DNA of 62,000 bases from Cristatella mucedo (GCA_009760855.2 WPIO01000004.1:9080001-9142000); one strand, 5' to 3'; counted from the stretch's first letter, positions 1 to 12,836 are shown. Notes: a model not told the origin generated them from the sequence alone. Numbers and translations are program-made.

Positions 1-2128
1 CGTCGCGGGCGTCACGAGTCTCCTACAATTGAACTTGTGTAAAACTTGCCGATGAAGTCGACAGCAAAGGTCACGGCCACGGATCGCCTTGGGAGGCGAC
101 GACTGGTACGAGGGGCAATCTCTTCGTGCGGCAGCAGCACTAGAAGCCGGCTCCACTGCGGAAGGAGCAAAAAACATCTACGGCCAGTGGCCTTTGGCCA
201 AAGGTCACGTGATAGATGGTTTCGCGCCCTCCTGGGACGGACTCGGAGACGCGCGAAAAGCAGCAGCAGCAGTAGCAGCAGCAGCTAGCTGCTGCTGCTT
301 CCGGCCTGGCAGCGGGGGCACCCTGGGAGCAGATTTGAGAATTTAGACTCGCGTCTGCCGTTTGGTTCAGGCAAATTAGTTAAATAGTTGTCGAGTCCAG
401 TTGGCGCAGGAGAGGCTCCAAGATGGCTACCAAGCCAATGGACACGCGCGGACACACGTCGAAACTGAATGCTCGTGCTGCAGACAGTAGACACGTGGGT
501 GGCAGATGGGGGGATTCGTGAAAGCCACAAAGCATGAAGGTAGCTGTTGGGCTAAAAGATGGAACTTCTGTTCAAGTAAACGAAGTAGCTCAAATAAACG
601 GAGACTAACTTACCTGCGCCGGGAAACCTCCGAGCAATCGTCTTTTGCAGCAAATTAAAGTGCCTAGAAAGAGATTGAGTTCCCTGAGGGTGCTATAACC
701 AATGTATTATTGCTATCATTACCTAGGACAAGAGTAGCTTTTTAAGGAAGAAGTCAACGAATAGGGCCTACGGAGATGAGCGTCCGAGCTCAAGGAAGAC
801 TATAAAAGCATAGCTAGCGTATTAAGAGAATCCTATTACGAGCTCTATGAGTTCGGGTGCTAAAGCCGATAAAGAGCTTATTATTATTTCTGAATTTCAT
901 TAGGCCGTTCTCTGGCTGCACTTTAAGTTCAGTCGCAGTAGAAATTGGCCGGAAGTGTTCGACTCATCTCGGAGGCAGAAGCTTCCGTATGGGCTGACAC
1001 ATTTTCCAATAGTTCCTGTTTTGAGAGGTCGTCAATTACTAGGCAGTCGCGCGTGTAAGGTAAGCGCAATGTACGAATAACCAATCGCAATAAACACGGA
1101 TCTCACTTGAGCCCTTGTCTCCGGAGCTAATAATTCTGCACGCGAAGCTCCTTACAAGGAGGTGGCGGGCGCCGGCCCAACAAGGGCACACCGAGGCACC
1201 GACGACTGCTCTGCGAGAGGAGCGCAATGATGCGAGGCGCTCGCTGAGCGCTCGCTCGGCCGATGGTGCAAGTAGTCGCGGCGTTTTGTCGGCGGCGGCT
1301 GGCAGTTGCCATTCGGCGTGGGCGACGCATGGCGGCGGCTCGGTCAGGTGAATCGCGCGGCGCCCGCGCGCGCAGAGGGGATTGAGAGCTAGCTGATCGG
1401 CTTTGCGCCAAGCGGACACCCTTCGGCGACTTGCACAAACAATTTCGTTTCAGGAGCGACCCCATTATGGCCAAATACTCGCAGGTGCCGGTAAGAGAGA
1501 GAGCAAACGCGCGCGCCCCCAAATAAAGCCGAAAGTGTGTCTCCTCTACCCCTAACGCCGACGGCACGGTCTCACTGACTCTACCGTCTCTCGGAAGCTT
1601 GCGCACGCGCGTTGCCCAACGCTGCCGACCGGAAACACTCCCGTTGCGTTGCAGCCAAAAATATCAATATGCAGCAAGTACGAAAGGCAGAAAGACTTGC
1701 GTGACTTCAGCACAAGGAAGAACTTGTTCGAAAGCAAGAAGAATGAGCAGAACGCCAACCCTTCGCTAGCTGCCGAGGCTTAGAAGCGCCGAACAGACAG
1801 ACCTCGGTGCAAAGGCGTGGTATGGAGCTGAATGCGAAAATGGCCGGCGCTGCTGCGTACCCTCACTCGATTTCGATTGCTTGACAGTGCTTGGGTACAA
1901 TGAAGTCGATGTGTTCGGGCGCTGACGCCGCCCTCATTTTATTGCTTGGCAATGCTGGGGTGCAATGAACTTATTTTGCGAGCAGCTACGTTAGGAAACT
2001 TAAATATCCCGAGGCGCAGCCCGGACTTTGCAACAGAGGATGCGTTGTTCGGTATGTCCAATTGTTGGATAACTGCAGGGGCGCGCCGAGCTAATTTACG
2101 AAATCTCTTCGGGAATTATCAATGGTGC
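1..2128. other. Left intergenic segment
   Basis: No gene recognised. A CAG/CTG palindrome (274-299), an old LINE-B 3' tail (about 650-715, +, ending in tattattgc) and a CG-dense patch (about 1130-1400) are visible. Translations lack conserved motifs. Confidence 0.6.
274..299. repeat. 26-base CAG/CTG perfect palindrome
   Basis: Centred on ctag at 285-288; a CAG run meets a CTG run with perfect complementarity. Confidence 0.9.
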
Positions 2129-2174
2129 TAGAGAGAGAGACAGAGAGACAGAGAGAGACACAGAGAGAGGGAGA

Positions 2175-2246
<72 letters not shown>

Positions 2247-2306
2247 GAGAGAGAGACAGATAGAGAGAGAGTAAGAGAGTAAGAGAGCGATAGAGAGAGA
2301 GAGAGC

Positions 2307-2393
<87 letters not shown>
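2129..2393. repeat. (GA)n microsatellite
   Basis: About 265 bases of GA with GACA and GATA interruptions. Confidence 0.97.
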
Positions 2394-2396
<3 letters not shown>

Positions 2397-3156
2397 AGAC
2401 AGTGATAGAAACAGGGATAACGATGGCTCTAAGATCAGGTTTAACTGACTCTGTAAACCATGAGACTTAGCGAAGCACATTTTCGTTTCGCATGATTTAA
2501 CGAAGCTCGAGTTCCTTCGATTTTCTCTATCTCCGGCTTCTGCACCGGGTAGGGCTGAAGAGGTGAAGGTAAAATAGTGGGGCTACCGCAGGGCGGCAGC
2601 CAGGCTTGCCGCTCAAGATAATCCTGTATCCATTCAAGGGGCAAGCTGAGAGTGAAATTTGGCCATGGCCCTGGGGGATGAGGTTCCCGGCAGGAAAACT
2701 AAAGTACCCTCGGCGAACCGACCCGAAGGGGCATGCCGATCGGCTTACCGTCCCGCTTCAAGGTCAAAGTTTTGCTCGAACCGGGCCAATATCTGGCATC
2801 GGCGCCACCACCCAACCGTTGGCGAACGATTGAGAAATAATGGGTACGTAATCGGGAAATAAAATTTGGTCTGTGTGAGATCGCCTGAAACGCCTTGGGC
2901 TACCTGGATACGCCGACCACAGCGAGGCTGTGTGTGCTGCTGCTGCATAGTGGTGCTTTAGAGTACCTTTGCCTCAGTCGCCACTCTCCTGGCGAATGCC
3001 TGGCGAGAGCCCAAAGTAAGGCAAGGCAATCACTATTCTTCTGGTCTCTGTCTCTAAATATCGTCCTAAACTCGGAGCACTGTATAGCGATATCAAAAAA
3101 AGAGAGGGTGCACGATAGCGAGAGGCATGGCGAGTGAGAAACAGGGGTGCAGGGAG

Positions 3157-3600
<444 letters not shown>

Positions 3601-3647
3601 AAGAGGGGGCAGGGAGAAGCAGAGAAAAAAGAAATAAAGAAATATAA

Positions 3648-3795
3648 TTGATTCGTAAAGCGCCCTGACAGAACTTAATCTCGACTCAGGCACTATACGT
3701 ATACCATGGGGCTCGAGCCCAGGATCTCGGGTCGTCAAATGCATTCACCTTGACCTTGGTCAGGGCGTGCGCCTTAACCAAGAGACTCCACCCAA
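3648..3795 (-). mobile_element. tRNA-derived SINE, family 1 (inverted)
   Basis: Reverse complement of the family: tail gcgccctgacagaacttaat, B box gggctcgagccc and head ccttaaccaagagactcc. Confidence 0.78.
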
Positions 3796-4039
3796 CTCCG
3801 GGATTCCGCACCGCTCGGCCGGCCGGCCTAACGTTACGTGCTCGAGTTCTTTGTCCAGCTAGGATCAGTTTGGAAGCGTCAAAGCAAACGAATCTGCATC
3901 TTGCAAGGCCTCCTCATAATACGTTCGTCACTGCCGGCAGGATATTCGCTAATGCGCCGGGAAAGACTTCTGAACCACGTCACTCCAGCCGCCGTACAGT
4001 GAGAGCGACCTTAATCGAGTTGTGACGTAGGGACGCGGT

Positions 4040-5000
4040 GATTTCCATGCGCACCATCGAACGGCCATCCATCGGGCGGTTAGGGCAGAGGTCAGGCACA
4101 GAGCCCGGCAGCCAGCCGCGGGTGCTAATTCGACTATTGGCGAAATGCCAAAAAGCAGAATGGCTACATGAGGCGCCGCGGCGCAGGCTGCGAGTGACCT
4201 GCCCCCCCCCCTTCCTCTCCCAGGCGAGACGTCGGAGCCGAGTTGCGAGTCAAAGTAGGGCGTGCCAATTAGCAGAGGGCTCGCCGCCGCCGCCGCCGCC
4301 TCGGTTTGGCCTCGCTGGCGGCGGAGCGTTCGCGGCGGCAATTACGCCTCCGCAGCGAGCGCGCGGCGGCGGGCGACTTGGCGGGACGGCAGACCTGAGC
4401 GAAGGGCAGCCTCTCTTGTGACTCCGCCGCGACCGCGGAAGCGGCGGCTGCCGATGCAATTCCAATTGGCCACCGATGAATGGAGACTGGGGCGGGGATC
4501 CGACGTGGACCGTTCGCGCTCCGGGTAACTCGTTGGAGCTCCGTGCACGGAGGAGGCGACTGGCGAGAGAGGGGCGCGGCACTCCGAGAGCGTGAGCCGT
4601 ACAAGAACAGGCCAGCGAGCTGGCGGTCTTGCGTTTGAATCGAATGGCCGCTCGTGCCTCGCGCAGGCGGACCGTGCAACTCGGCGGAGCGCAGCCGGCT
4701 ACTCGCTCGCTTGCGGCTCCAGGTCGGCGGCAAGCTTCAGAAGCAGGCGTGTCGATGGAGAGGGCCGCCGAACCCGCCCACCGTACGATCGCTCGCGCTT
4801 GCGGCTTAGAGCGCACCCGATAATTAAGTAGCTCGTCTGCTTTCGAGGAAAATGGCAGCCAGACTGATTCCGGGCGCGAGCGCGGGATGTCGACTGCTCG
4901 TGGGTCACAGGCGACGATTGCCAGGAGCGCAGGCTCACGCCCTCACGATACTGATCGTGATTCCCACTTGCATTTAAACGTAAAGCTGAACGAGGCTCAA
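4040..5000. promoter_or_regulatory. CG-dense, CpG-island-like region without an assigned gene
   Basis: About 900 bases rich in CG dinucleotides and GCC/GGC runs (notably 4280-4385), with long overlapping ORFs in several frames, as GC-rich non-coding DNA gives. It could be the promoter of a gene running out of the window to the left, or a remnant. No exon was identified. Confidence 0.35.
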
Positions 5001-5779
5001 GGTACGAAAGGACAAGGTGGCAGTTCAAAACGAGGGCGCTCTTCGCCCGTCGGCTGGCGGTACCGGGTACCGGCGAGCAGTTGATAAATCGATCGATTTC
5101 CATCTACTGTCGGTGACCGGACGCACAGGTTACGGTCTCTGATGCGTAACTTTTTACCCAGCTTTTCGTAGTGCGTCATCAAAAGGTGGCGGGGAAGCGC
5201 AGTTCGAAACGACGGCTTTGTGTTCACCGACGGTTAATCTATCGCAGAATGGTCCGGCTGGCCGCTCGCCCGGGAAGCCCTTCATTCATTCATCCTCTCT
5301 TGCCGCCTCGATTGACTCGCCGTCCCGTGAACTCGCTTTCGCCACGCCTTTGCTCTTGCCGCGTTGCTCCTAATGAAAAACGTGCCCCGACGTTCACCGG
5401 CGCTCAGCGCCATGACGGACGGCGTTTGGGTCAAGTGAGCATTGAAATTGCTGCATTACTCTTCAACCACCTCTAAATGTCAAACGCGCCTGACGCTCAT
5501 ACCGTGCATCAGCAAAACGTACGCTACATTAAGCCATTCAGGGTTGTCGAGCAACGCCGCAGTGGACAGCTCGATCGGGAGTTATCCTCTCGTGCGCGGA
5601 CCGGCGTAAGTCCTGCAGCGGATTCTTTAACCGGTCGTCTACCGCCGAAGCTGACGTGATGGCTGCAGGCCGGCGCCGAAATGCCATTTGAAAAATACAT
5701 GCATTCTGGCAGCTCAACGAAATTCGGCTCGCGCGTTCATGGAAATCAAAAGGCAATATTGCTAAGCATCGTTCAAAGT

Positions 5780-7540
5780 GTCGTAGAACTGAGGCTCTAA
5801 GGCTTAATGGAGCTCGTCTTCTGAAGACCCTATACCTTCATCTCTGTGGTCTTCGCTGGCAGTCCAACTTAGCCCTGCCATAACCAAGATTTTTAATGCT
5901 TCTCTGGGAAAAGGGGTCGTCCCCAAGCCCTTTAAAATCGGCAATCGTTAGACCTATCCTTAAAAAGTCTGAATCAGACACAGAGGTCCTTGCAAACTAT
6001 CGCCCTGTTTCACTTCTTCCTTTCTTGTCTAAGATTCTTGAAAAAATTGTTGCTAAGCAGCTGGTTGAACATATTGAAAAGAATGAAATGTCAGAAACAT
6101 TTCAATCACGATTTAAGAGGCAGCACTCCACTGAAACTGCTCTCATCCGTGTTAACAATGACATTCTACGTGGCAACGACGACGGGAATGTCACTGCCCT
6201 AGCTCTGCTAGATCTGTCTGCTGCCTTCGACACCATTGATCACGAAGTTCTGCTTGAACGATTGAGAACAACGATCGATCTGGTAGACGAAGCACTGGCG
6301 TGGTTTAAATCCTACTTGTCTGATCGTGTTCAATCCGTGTCGTGTGGGGGTCAGGTCTCACTCACGAGACCAGTCACCTGTGGAGTCCCTCAAGGGTCTG
6401 TACTCGGTCCCTTGCTGTTCTCCATTTATACACAACCTCTGGGAAAAGTGATTAAGGCCCATGGAATAGGATATCACTTTTACGCTGACGATACTCAGTT
6501 GTATTTTTCATTCAAACCGTCGGAATATGCTGCAGCAACTGGAAAATTGAATGCTTTCCTTGCCGATATTCGATCCTGGATGTCGGAAAACTTCCTGAAA
6601 TTAAATGACGATAAAACCGAACTGCTTCTCATAGGACACCCTAAGCATGTGGCTGGATTAAAAGGCTTTGCTCTTCTAACAGGTGATGCTGTTGTGCGAC
6701 CATCATCACCTGCTCGAAATGTAGGTGTCGTTTTCGACAGCTGCCTCAATTTTAAAAGCTTCATTCAGAAGACTGCTTCTACAGCTAGCCATCACGTCCG
6801 ATCCCTATCCAAGGTTGTGAGCTGTCTTCCACAGCGGCTTGCAAAAAATCCAACTAGCTCCTTAGTTCTGTCTCGGCTTGATTATTGCAATTTCCTATTG
6901 GCTGGGCTACCAAAGAAAGCGATTAGGTCACTGCAGCTGACTATGAATATGGCTGCAAGGCTAGTCTTCAAGTCCCTGAAGTTTGAGCACGTGTCTCCTT
7001 TGCTAACAGAGCTAAGAGGGATGCCGATTGACCAACGGATTCAGAGCAAGGTTCTTACGCTGATCCACAAGGTCCGCCACGGCTTGTCTCCTTCGTACCT
7101 AGCTGAACTGCTGCATCAGTTTCAGCCTCCTCGCGCTCTCATGTCCTGTGTGGACAATAAATTAGCTGTTCCATTCCTGCACTAAAAGGCCGTTAGTGAC
7201 AGAAGCTTTAGCTCTGCAGTTCCTACACGGTGGAACTCGCTTCCGCGATTCTTACGCTACGACAACTACTCGCCTACTGCCGACTATGGCTCACCCTTAC
7301 CAGCGGTCCTAAGCTGCTACTTCCATGCTACTCACTACCTCAACTGCTCTCCTGACTCTGCTATGCTTCCCACTTTCTCTTTGTTACGTGAGACAAAGTC
7401 TGTTGGCTACCGAATGCGTACCGAAAGCCGCTTAGGCTGTGAGTGCGCTATACAAAACTCTTCTGCGTTACACCCACGTGGTCTTTATGACTTTGTGGAG
7501 TTACAGACGGAGACACATTACATTACATTATATTTACAGG
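5780..7540 (+). pseudogene. LINE-A: 5'-truncated CR1/L2-like retrotransposon, reverse transcriptase with frameshift and stop
   Basis: The RT open frame (5896-7185) shows NYRPVSLLPFLSKILEK, LDLSAAFDTIDH (frame residues 105-116), [13 protein letters not shown] (163-175) and YADDTQLYF (196-204), the fingers and palm of a non-LTR RT. Upstream coding similarity (PAITKIF.., VPKPFK) lies in another frame, so a one-base frameshift sits near 5936. A TAA at 7183-7185 replaces a sense codon seen in the 31.8 kb copy, and the frame then continues through LNCSPDSAMLPTFSLL to about 7470. The 3' end carries the family tail (acggagacacattacattaca). No EN domain is present, so it cannot be autonomous. Confidence 0.9.
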
Positions 7541-7649
7541 TAAGTCGCCTCCGCTTATTAGAATATACTGGGGCTGACGAATTGCCATTTTATAGGCGGA
7601 ATATTCCCATGTGCGGAGTGAGACTATAGCTAGAGTATGTATGTATGTA

Positions 7650-8060
7650 TGTATCTCCGTCTGTAACTCCACATAGCCACAAAGACTAAGTGGTTGTTAC
7701 GCAGGGGAGTTTTGTATAGCGCACACACAGTCTAAGCCGCTTTCGGTACGCATTTGGTAGCCAACAGACTTTGTCTCACGCAACAAAGAGAAAGTGGGAA
7801 GCATAGCAGAGTCAGGAGAGCAGTTGAGGTAGTGAGTAGCAAGGAAGCAGCAGCTCAAGACCGCTGGTAAGGATGAGTCATAGTCGGCAGCAGGAGAGTA
7901 GTTGTCGTTGAGTAGGAATCGTGGGAGCGAGTTCCACAGTCTAGGAGCTGCAGAGCTCAAGTTTCTGTCGCCGCGCGGATGGACGAGCGAGCTGCAAAGC
8001 GGCTGTTTCCTTTTTAGTCCCCACGGAAAAGTCTCCATCGAATTCATGCAGAAGTCACTA
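7650..8060 (-). mobile_element. LINE-A 3' fragment, inverted relative to its neighbour
   Basis: The minus frame reads GDRNLSSAAPRLWNSLPRF and LNCSPDSAMLPTFSLLRETKS, the C-terminal end of the LINE-A RT. Its tail faces that of the 5.8-7.5 kb copy, separated by about 110 bases that include (gtat)n. Confidence 0.85.
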
Positions 8061-8635
8061 GTAACCGAACTAGTGACTTGGCAGCCAGCGACGGACCGGC
8101 GAGGCATGGGACGCCCTCTAGCGGAGACTCGGCGCGATAGTTTGGGTTTGACGAGCCAAAGCCGGCCGGTCGTGCTCCTGCTCTCCTCCTCTCTCCGCCT
8201 TCTGCCGCTACGAGCGCTCCACGAAGGAGATGTGCCGTCGCGAGCGCTCCACGACCCTGACTGGTTGACGTGTTTTCTCCTGGTTTTTACTTTTCAATAA
8301 ACGCTGCGACGCTGCTAGGGTACGCTGCGACGACACGAGGCAGCTGCGGTCGCTTCTCGCTGAAAATGGCTCTGCACGCACATTTTGCCGCCGACGACAT
8401 TGTGAACTAGTTGAAAACTCAAAGCGCGTGCGCACGCAGCCGGGCGCCGGTGGTCCAATGGAGGGGAAGAACAAGGAACAGGGTGATCAGCGTCGCGCTC
8501 AATCCAACCAGCCAAAAGAGCGCTTTCGGACGAGGCAGGCAAAATAACAATCTCGATAGCTCAAATATTGGAACCGCTGTCCTAAACACCGAGCGGCAGC
8601 CTTTCGCTCTGTCTAAGGAGGCTTCCTGTTAACTC

Positions 8636-8775
8636 TGGATGAGGTGCTCGCACTTCTCGAGCAAGGTCGTGGGTTCGAGTCCTGCAGCAGGCAATCCCAT
8701 AATGCCCAACGCAGGCGGAGCGATTGCCGCTACGGCACTTTTGCCTTTATATAAATGAGGCCGTTTCGGCTTATC
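8636..8775 (+). mobile_element. tRNA-derived SINE, family 2
   Basis: gatgaggtgctcgcacttct, B box gtgggttcgagtcctgcagc and 3' end gcctttatataaatgaggcc. Confidence 0.75.
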
Positions 8776-9329
8776 TTTAAATGTTTGCTACCAACGCATG
8801 CTATCCTCCAAAGTATTTCTTCAATAACCCTCACTAATTGCTGGACGTTGCGCTCGAACCAAGCTGCTTAAGTCTTATAGGCGTTGTACGCTACGCATTT
8901 GCATTAAGCGTATAAAACTACCGGATATTGCCTTCAAGTTGCAACGCCACCTTACGCCAGCCTCACTAGCGAGGCCATGGATTCATTAAACGGTAGTGAT
9001 TATCGTGTTAGATTGGATATGAGAGAACGGATGGTTCACGGTACTTTGCGCCTTTTTGTTGTCGACTGCTGGCAGAGTGCTTTTTTCGAAAATATCCCGG
9101 ACCTTATTACTTGCACAGAAGGCGACACGCGAGGTTTACTGTGCGAGTAAAACTTTTCCGAACCACCTCAGTTGCACGCGGATACGTCGATGCATTGGGC
9201 CGACGCAATTATCCACTGCGTCTGAGCAGGATAATCTAGGGAAATACCCTCTCCCAAAATTCTCGAGCCCATCACTTGCTAATAAAACACAGCCAACGAG
9301 CTGGTGACGGCATAGTCGAGCGCATTGCC

Positions 9330-9482
9330 GAGCTGGATTGGTCCAGCGGTTAAGGTGCTCGCCCCCGACCAACGTCTGGCTGAGGTCGTGGGCTCGAGCC
9401 CGGAGGCATGCGCGAAGCGCATGAATAGAGATTAAGTTCTCTTGGGGCACTATACAAATGAATTATATTTATATTTATCTTA
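9330..9482 (+). mobile_element. tRNA-derived SINE, family 1
   Basis: The A-box-like head ggtccagcggttaaggtgct and the B box gtgggctcgagccc are Pol III promoter elements. The 3' part, agagattaagttctcttggg then gcactatacaaatgaatt, resembles the LINE-B 3' end. An AT-rich tail follows. Confidence 0.85.
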
Positions 9483-9836
9483 TCTTAGTCGTAGGCGTTT
9501 AATCAGTAACGGACCCTTATTTGTTACATAAATTGAGCTAAATCCAATGCGACCAAATGGAGCGAGCGCTTCCGGTGCTAATTTCAATGCTGTCGCTGAA
9601 ATCAATTCGCCAAGCTCAAGTGCTACCGTCGTGGGGCATTGTAATATATCTTCGAACGAAAGGGTTGGCGGGTTCTTGAGGAAAAGTGGAAACTCTTGAG
9701 TCGAAGGTTATGAAAACAGCAGTAACTGTTGAAAATAAAAATAAAGATAACGTAATTCCGAAATTACAAGTACGTTTATTACCCCATCCCTATCTGGCTT
9801 TACGCTGACCACTACGAATCAAAGGTTGCAAAGGAG

Positions 9837-9977
9837 GCGGTCAGGTCACGTGGCAGACTCCATAATAATAATACAAATAAAAATACTATGATATTACTAT
9901 TAATATGATATTAGCGGTCAGGTCACGTGGCAGACTCGTTAACAATAATAATATGATATTACTATTAATATGATATT
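9837..9977. repeat. 77-base tandem duplication
   Basis: gcggtcaggtcacgtggcag recurs at 9837 and 9914, each followed by an AT-rich tract with atgatattactattaatatg. Confidence 0.85.
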
Positions 9978-10014
9978 GCATGATATTGCTCACCATTCAA
10001 TTGCATTTCCCTTT

Positions 10015-10073
10015 GCAGCAAATGTAAAGCGCCTAGAGAGAGATTGAGTTCTCTGAGGGCGCTTTATCAAGTG

Positions 10074-10105
<32 letters not shown>
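10015..10105 (+). mobile_element. LINE-B terminal tail fragment
   Basis: gcagcaaatgtaaagcgcct, gggcgctttatcaagtgc and an (ATT)n tail, directly followed by a SINE. Confidence 0.8.
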
Positions 10106-10107
<2 letters not shown>

Positions 10108-10250
10108 GCCCAGGAGGTAAGGTGCTCACTCTTCACGAACGAGATCGTGGGTTCGAATCCTGCAGTAGACGATTCTGCATTGCCAATTTAAAGCGGTGGT
10201 GATAGCCGTTTAGGCTCTTCTGCCGCTTTACAAATGAGCCTGTTAAATCA
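10106..10250 (+). mobile_element. tRNA-derived SINE, family 2
   Basis: caggaggtaaggtgctcact, B box gtgggttcgaatcctgcagt and 3' end ctgccgctttacaaatgagc; same family as 8636-8775. Confidence 0.8.
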
Positions 10251-12047
10251 CCTTGTAGTTTGATTTATTTAATTAAATTCTGAAATAATTGGTGCAGAAA
10301 ATTTGGAAGAAGCACTACAGAGCCACTAACGAGAACACCAACACCTTAAAACTAATTCCGTATCCTAGTGTAGAGCTGCTTAGTCAACAGCCACAGACGG
10401 TCATATGCATACAGCACCAGCTAAGGCATACAGCTCTTGTGCAACGTTAAGCTCAAAGTCGTACAAGCTAGTCATCATCACTTGAAAGATAGACTTTTTC
10501 TACGATCAAGACTACAATATATTGTGTCAATTATGTCAATACATTCGATTGTGTCACGTTCGGTTCCTGATCATTATAATTCAGGGACCGCGGACAATCT
10601 CAAGCACTGTCATAGTCTGACAGATTTAGCACGATTGCGCTTTAACATTCAAGGACTTGGGGGCTTGACAGCTAAGTGATCGCAGTGTGACTGTGTCCGG
10701 CTGCGTTACGCGGCGTGACGCCACAAGCAGGAAACTAATCTGTTTTGTCCTTGTGTGTTTTATGCTCGTTCTCGCATCTTCCGAGCTAACCGGAAAGTGC
10801 TCTCATTAGCCGCTCGTTCCTAGGAAGTTCCCATTACGTCAGCTCTGAGGCTTACATTTGGCAAGCCCCCGGTTTGATGCTCATTTCAAGCCAGTTTTGC
10901 CACCTTCACATTTGCTCCCGCGTAACGCGTTGTAAGCCTCCGGGGGGCGGGCGGGGCGAAAGCAATCAGTCCCACAGGCGGACCGAAACGAAGGGGGACG
11001 CAAACTAAATATTTGGAAAAAGGCTTTCTAACGCACAGCAGTTGCTGAAAATGGCTTAGTTCGACGAATGAGTCCCTGGAGTTAAAATAAATAACTTGTT
11101 TGGGGCTCTCGTATTTCGGCGACGGCACGTGCTCTATAGCGTGTGGCCTTCCGGCCGGTAGCCCGAGGTTGGGGTCGTCGCTTTCCGCTCCGGTCCTCTT
11201 CCCGCGAACCCCGAGTTTTCAAGCGAGACAATCTGGCTGATTAGGAGCGCTGAAAAGACGAACGCTGACCGACTGCGTCCGACTTAGTTTTAGCCGCGAA
11301 GCCTGCAAAGGCTGCCCGCGCGGTACGACTTTTCATCGTGCTCGGGTCGTCTCGCCGTCACGTGACAGTGATGGCGGCGAGTCTCCCAGGGGCGGGGGCA
11401 TGCGGCGTCGAGAGTGGGCAACTAAGCCAAATCGCGGAAACTGCCCACTAAAAGGGAAGACTGAAACCAGACAGTTACCAGCCGAGCCGTGCTCGCAGGT
11501 TCAAGGTAGATGGCAGACATCTTTATTGTGCTGCGCGTGCGCTGTCGTGACGGGCGCAGGGTCAATAAAGCCGGTTTCCCTCTAGAACAGAAAACATCGA
11601 CGTTAGCTACAGAAAACCTCGACGGTTGCTCAACTCTTGTAATTCGAAGAAACAGCGAAAGCCGGGCTGGTTCGAGAAAAGCGGAGCTATTAACATGCAA
11701 TGCACAAGGAGGTTTCGAAAAAACTTTCGCACGTGTAATGGCAGTGTACGGTGCACGAACAGCAAAGGCCGCTTCTAGCTACGCGATTCATCCCAGTCGC
11801 TCTAGCAATGTAAATGCACGCGAATCGTCGAAGCTCGAGGAGTCAGCTCCGAAGCTACGGTGGCTTACATAGCCGCACGGCAGGACAGTTTCCGAGCCCC
11901 CCACTTCGCACTTAAAAAGCTCGTGCCCCTCGCGATCCGACGAGAGCGGCCGTGTGCGAGTGAGTGCATGAGAACTCACCTCTCGCGCTTCAGCGCTGGC
12001 TTGCGTCGACGACGTCACGAAGAGAGCTCAAGGCGACTCACACAGCC
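10250..12047. other. Intergenic segment before DNAJC27
   Basis: Unassigned. It contains a CG-rich stretch (about 10900-11410) with gtcacgtgac and a YY1-like tgatggcggc near 11365, and an AATAAA (about 11562). I found no coding motif. Confidence 0.5.
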
Positions 12048-12175
12048 GCCCTGCTTTGGCCCAGGGGTTTAGACTCTCGCCTTTGACGGGCGAGGTCATG
12101 GGCTCAAACCCTTCGGCTTATACGAAGCGCCTGGATAGGTTCCCTCTGGGCTTATGCAAATTATTATAAATAACT
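12048..12175 (+). mobile_element. tRNA-derived SINE (diverged family 1)
   Basis: Head ttggcccaggggtttagact, B box atgggctcaaaccc, 3' part gcgcctggataggttccctc and an AT-rich tail. Confidence 0.7.
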
Positions 12176-12579
12176 AAAAGGGACGACGTTTAACGATTAC
12201 TGGCGACACGATACAACGCACACACAAAGAAAACGACAGGCGCATGCTTTAGTGGGCAGTGGCGGAGCCAGAGGGCGAAGCGGGGCATCGACCTGTTCCC
12301 TAAGCCCATCTTAAATCCAGTAGATGAAAAACAGGCGAGTTCGTGTCGAATAAACTCTATGAATTTGCCCGATAATTTTTCATCAATCGCGGGTCTGGCC
12401 CGCCGACACAACAATTTTGAAGGTCTGCCCCTTGACGAAAATCCTGGCGCCACGACTGTTTATAAGTATATGTCAATCTTTAAACAGCAACCCCTATAAT
12501 AATAAGCCAGGTTAGCTTGGAAGTAAGTCAGTGAGTGCGTTAAATATTTGTCTTACTTATCAGGGCTTAATTTTCGGCA

Positions 12580-12764
12580 GAGGACTTCCGGCAAGCCCGA
12601 TCCACTGCGCGGATCTCAAAAGCCGATATATCTGACCTGACACAGCCGGTCAATTATTTCTACTTAGCCGGTGTGTTTTCTCTGGTTACGCTTCCGGTTT
12701 CCAGCGTCCGGTCGTTCCGTGGCGTGGATCGGGCTGTCGTTACCACTGACATATAGCACTTCGT
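12580..12764 (+). promoter_or_regulatory. Probable DNAJC27 promoter / 5' UTR with two ETS-type sites
   Basis: The 185 bases before the ATG contain two ETS/GABP-type motifs, acttccggc (12584-12592) and gcttccggt (12690-12698), each CCGGAAG on the opposite strand. There is no convincing TATA box at a sensible distance. A CG-dense stretch follows exon 1 (12841-12940), as expected around a CpG-type promoter. The transcription start is not visible. Confidence 0.45.
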
Positions 12765-12836
12765 ATGGAAAAGGTCGTACACCCGAAGCCACTGCGCGTG
12801 AAGATTATTAGTATCGGTGATTCAGAGTCTGGAAAG
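12765..12836 (+). CDS. DNAJC27: DNAJC27 exon 1
   Basis: Codes residues 1-24, from the ATG to the Lys of the P-loop. It ends in phase 0 at AAG followed by a gtag donor. G follows the ATG (+4), but position -3 is C, so the Kozak context is only fair. The strong GTPase beta-1 strand (LRVKIISIG) makes this the true N-terminus. Confidence 0.93.

Noticed and set aside
11510-11872. 120-codon plus-strand ORF before DNAJC27
   Set aside because: No recognisable domain, and it contains AATAAA and stop-rich neighbours. Treated as chance.
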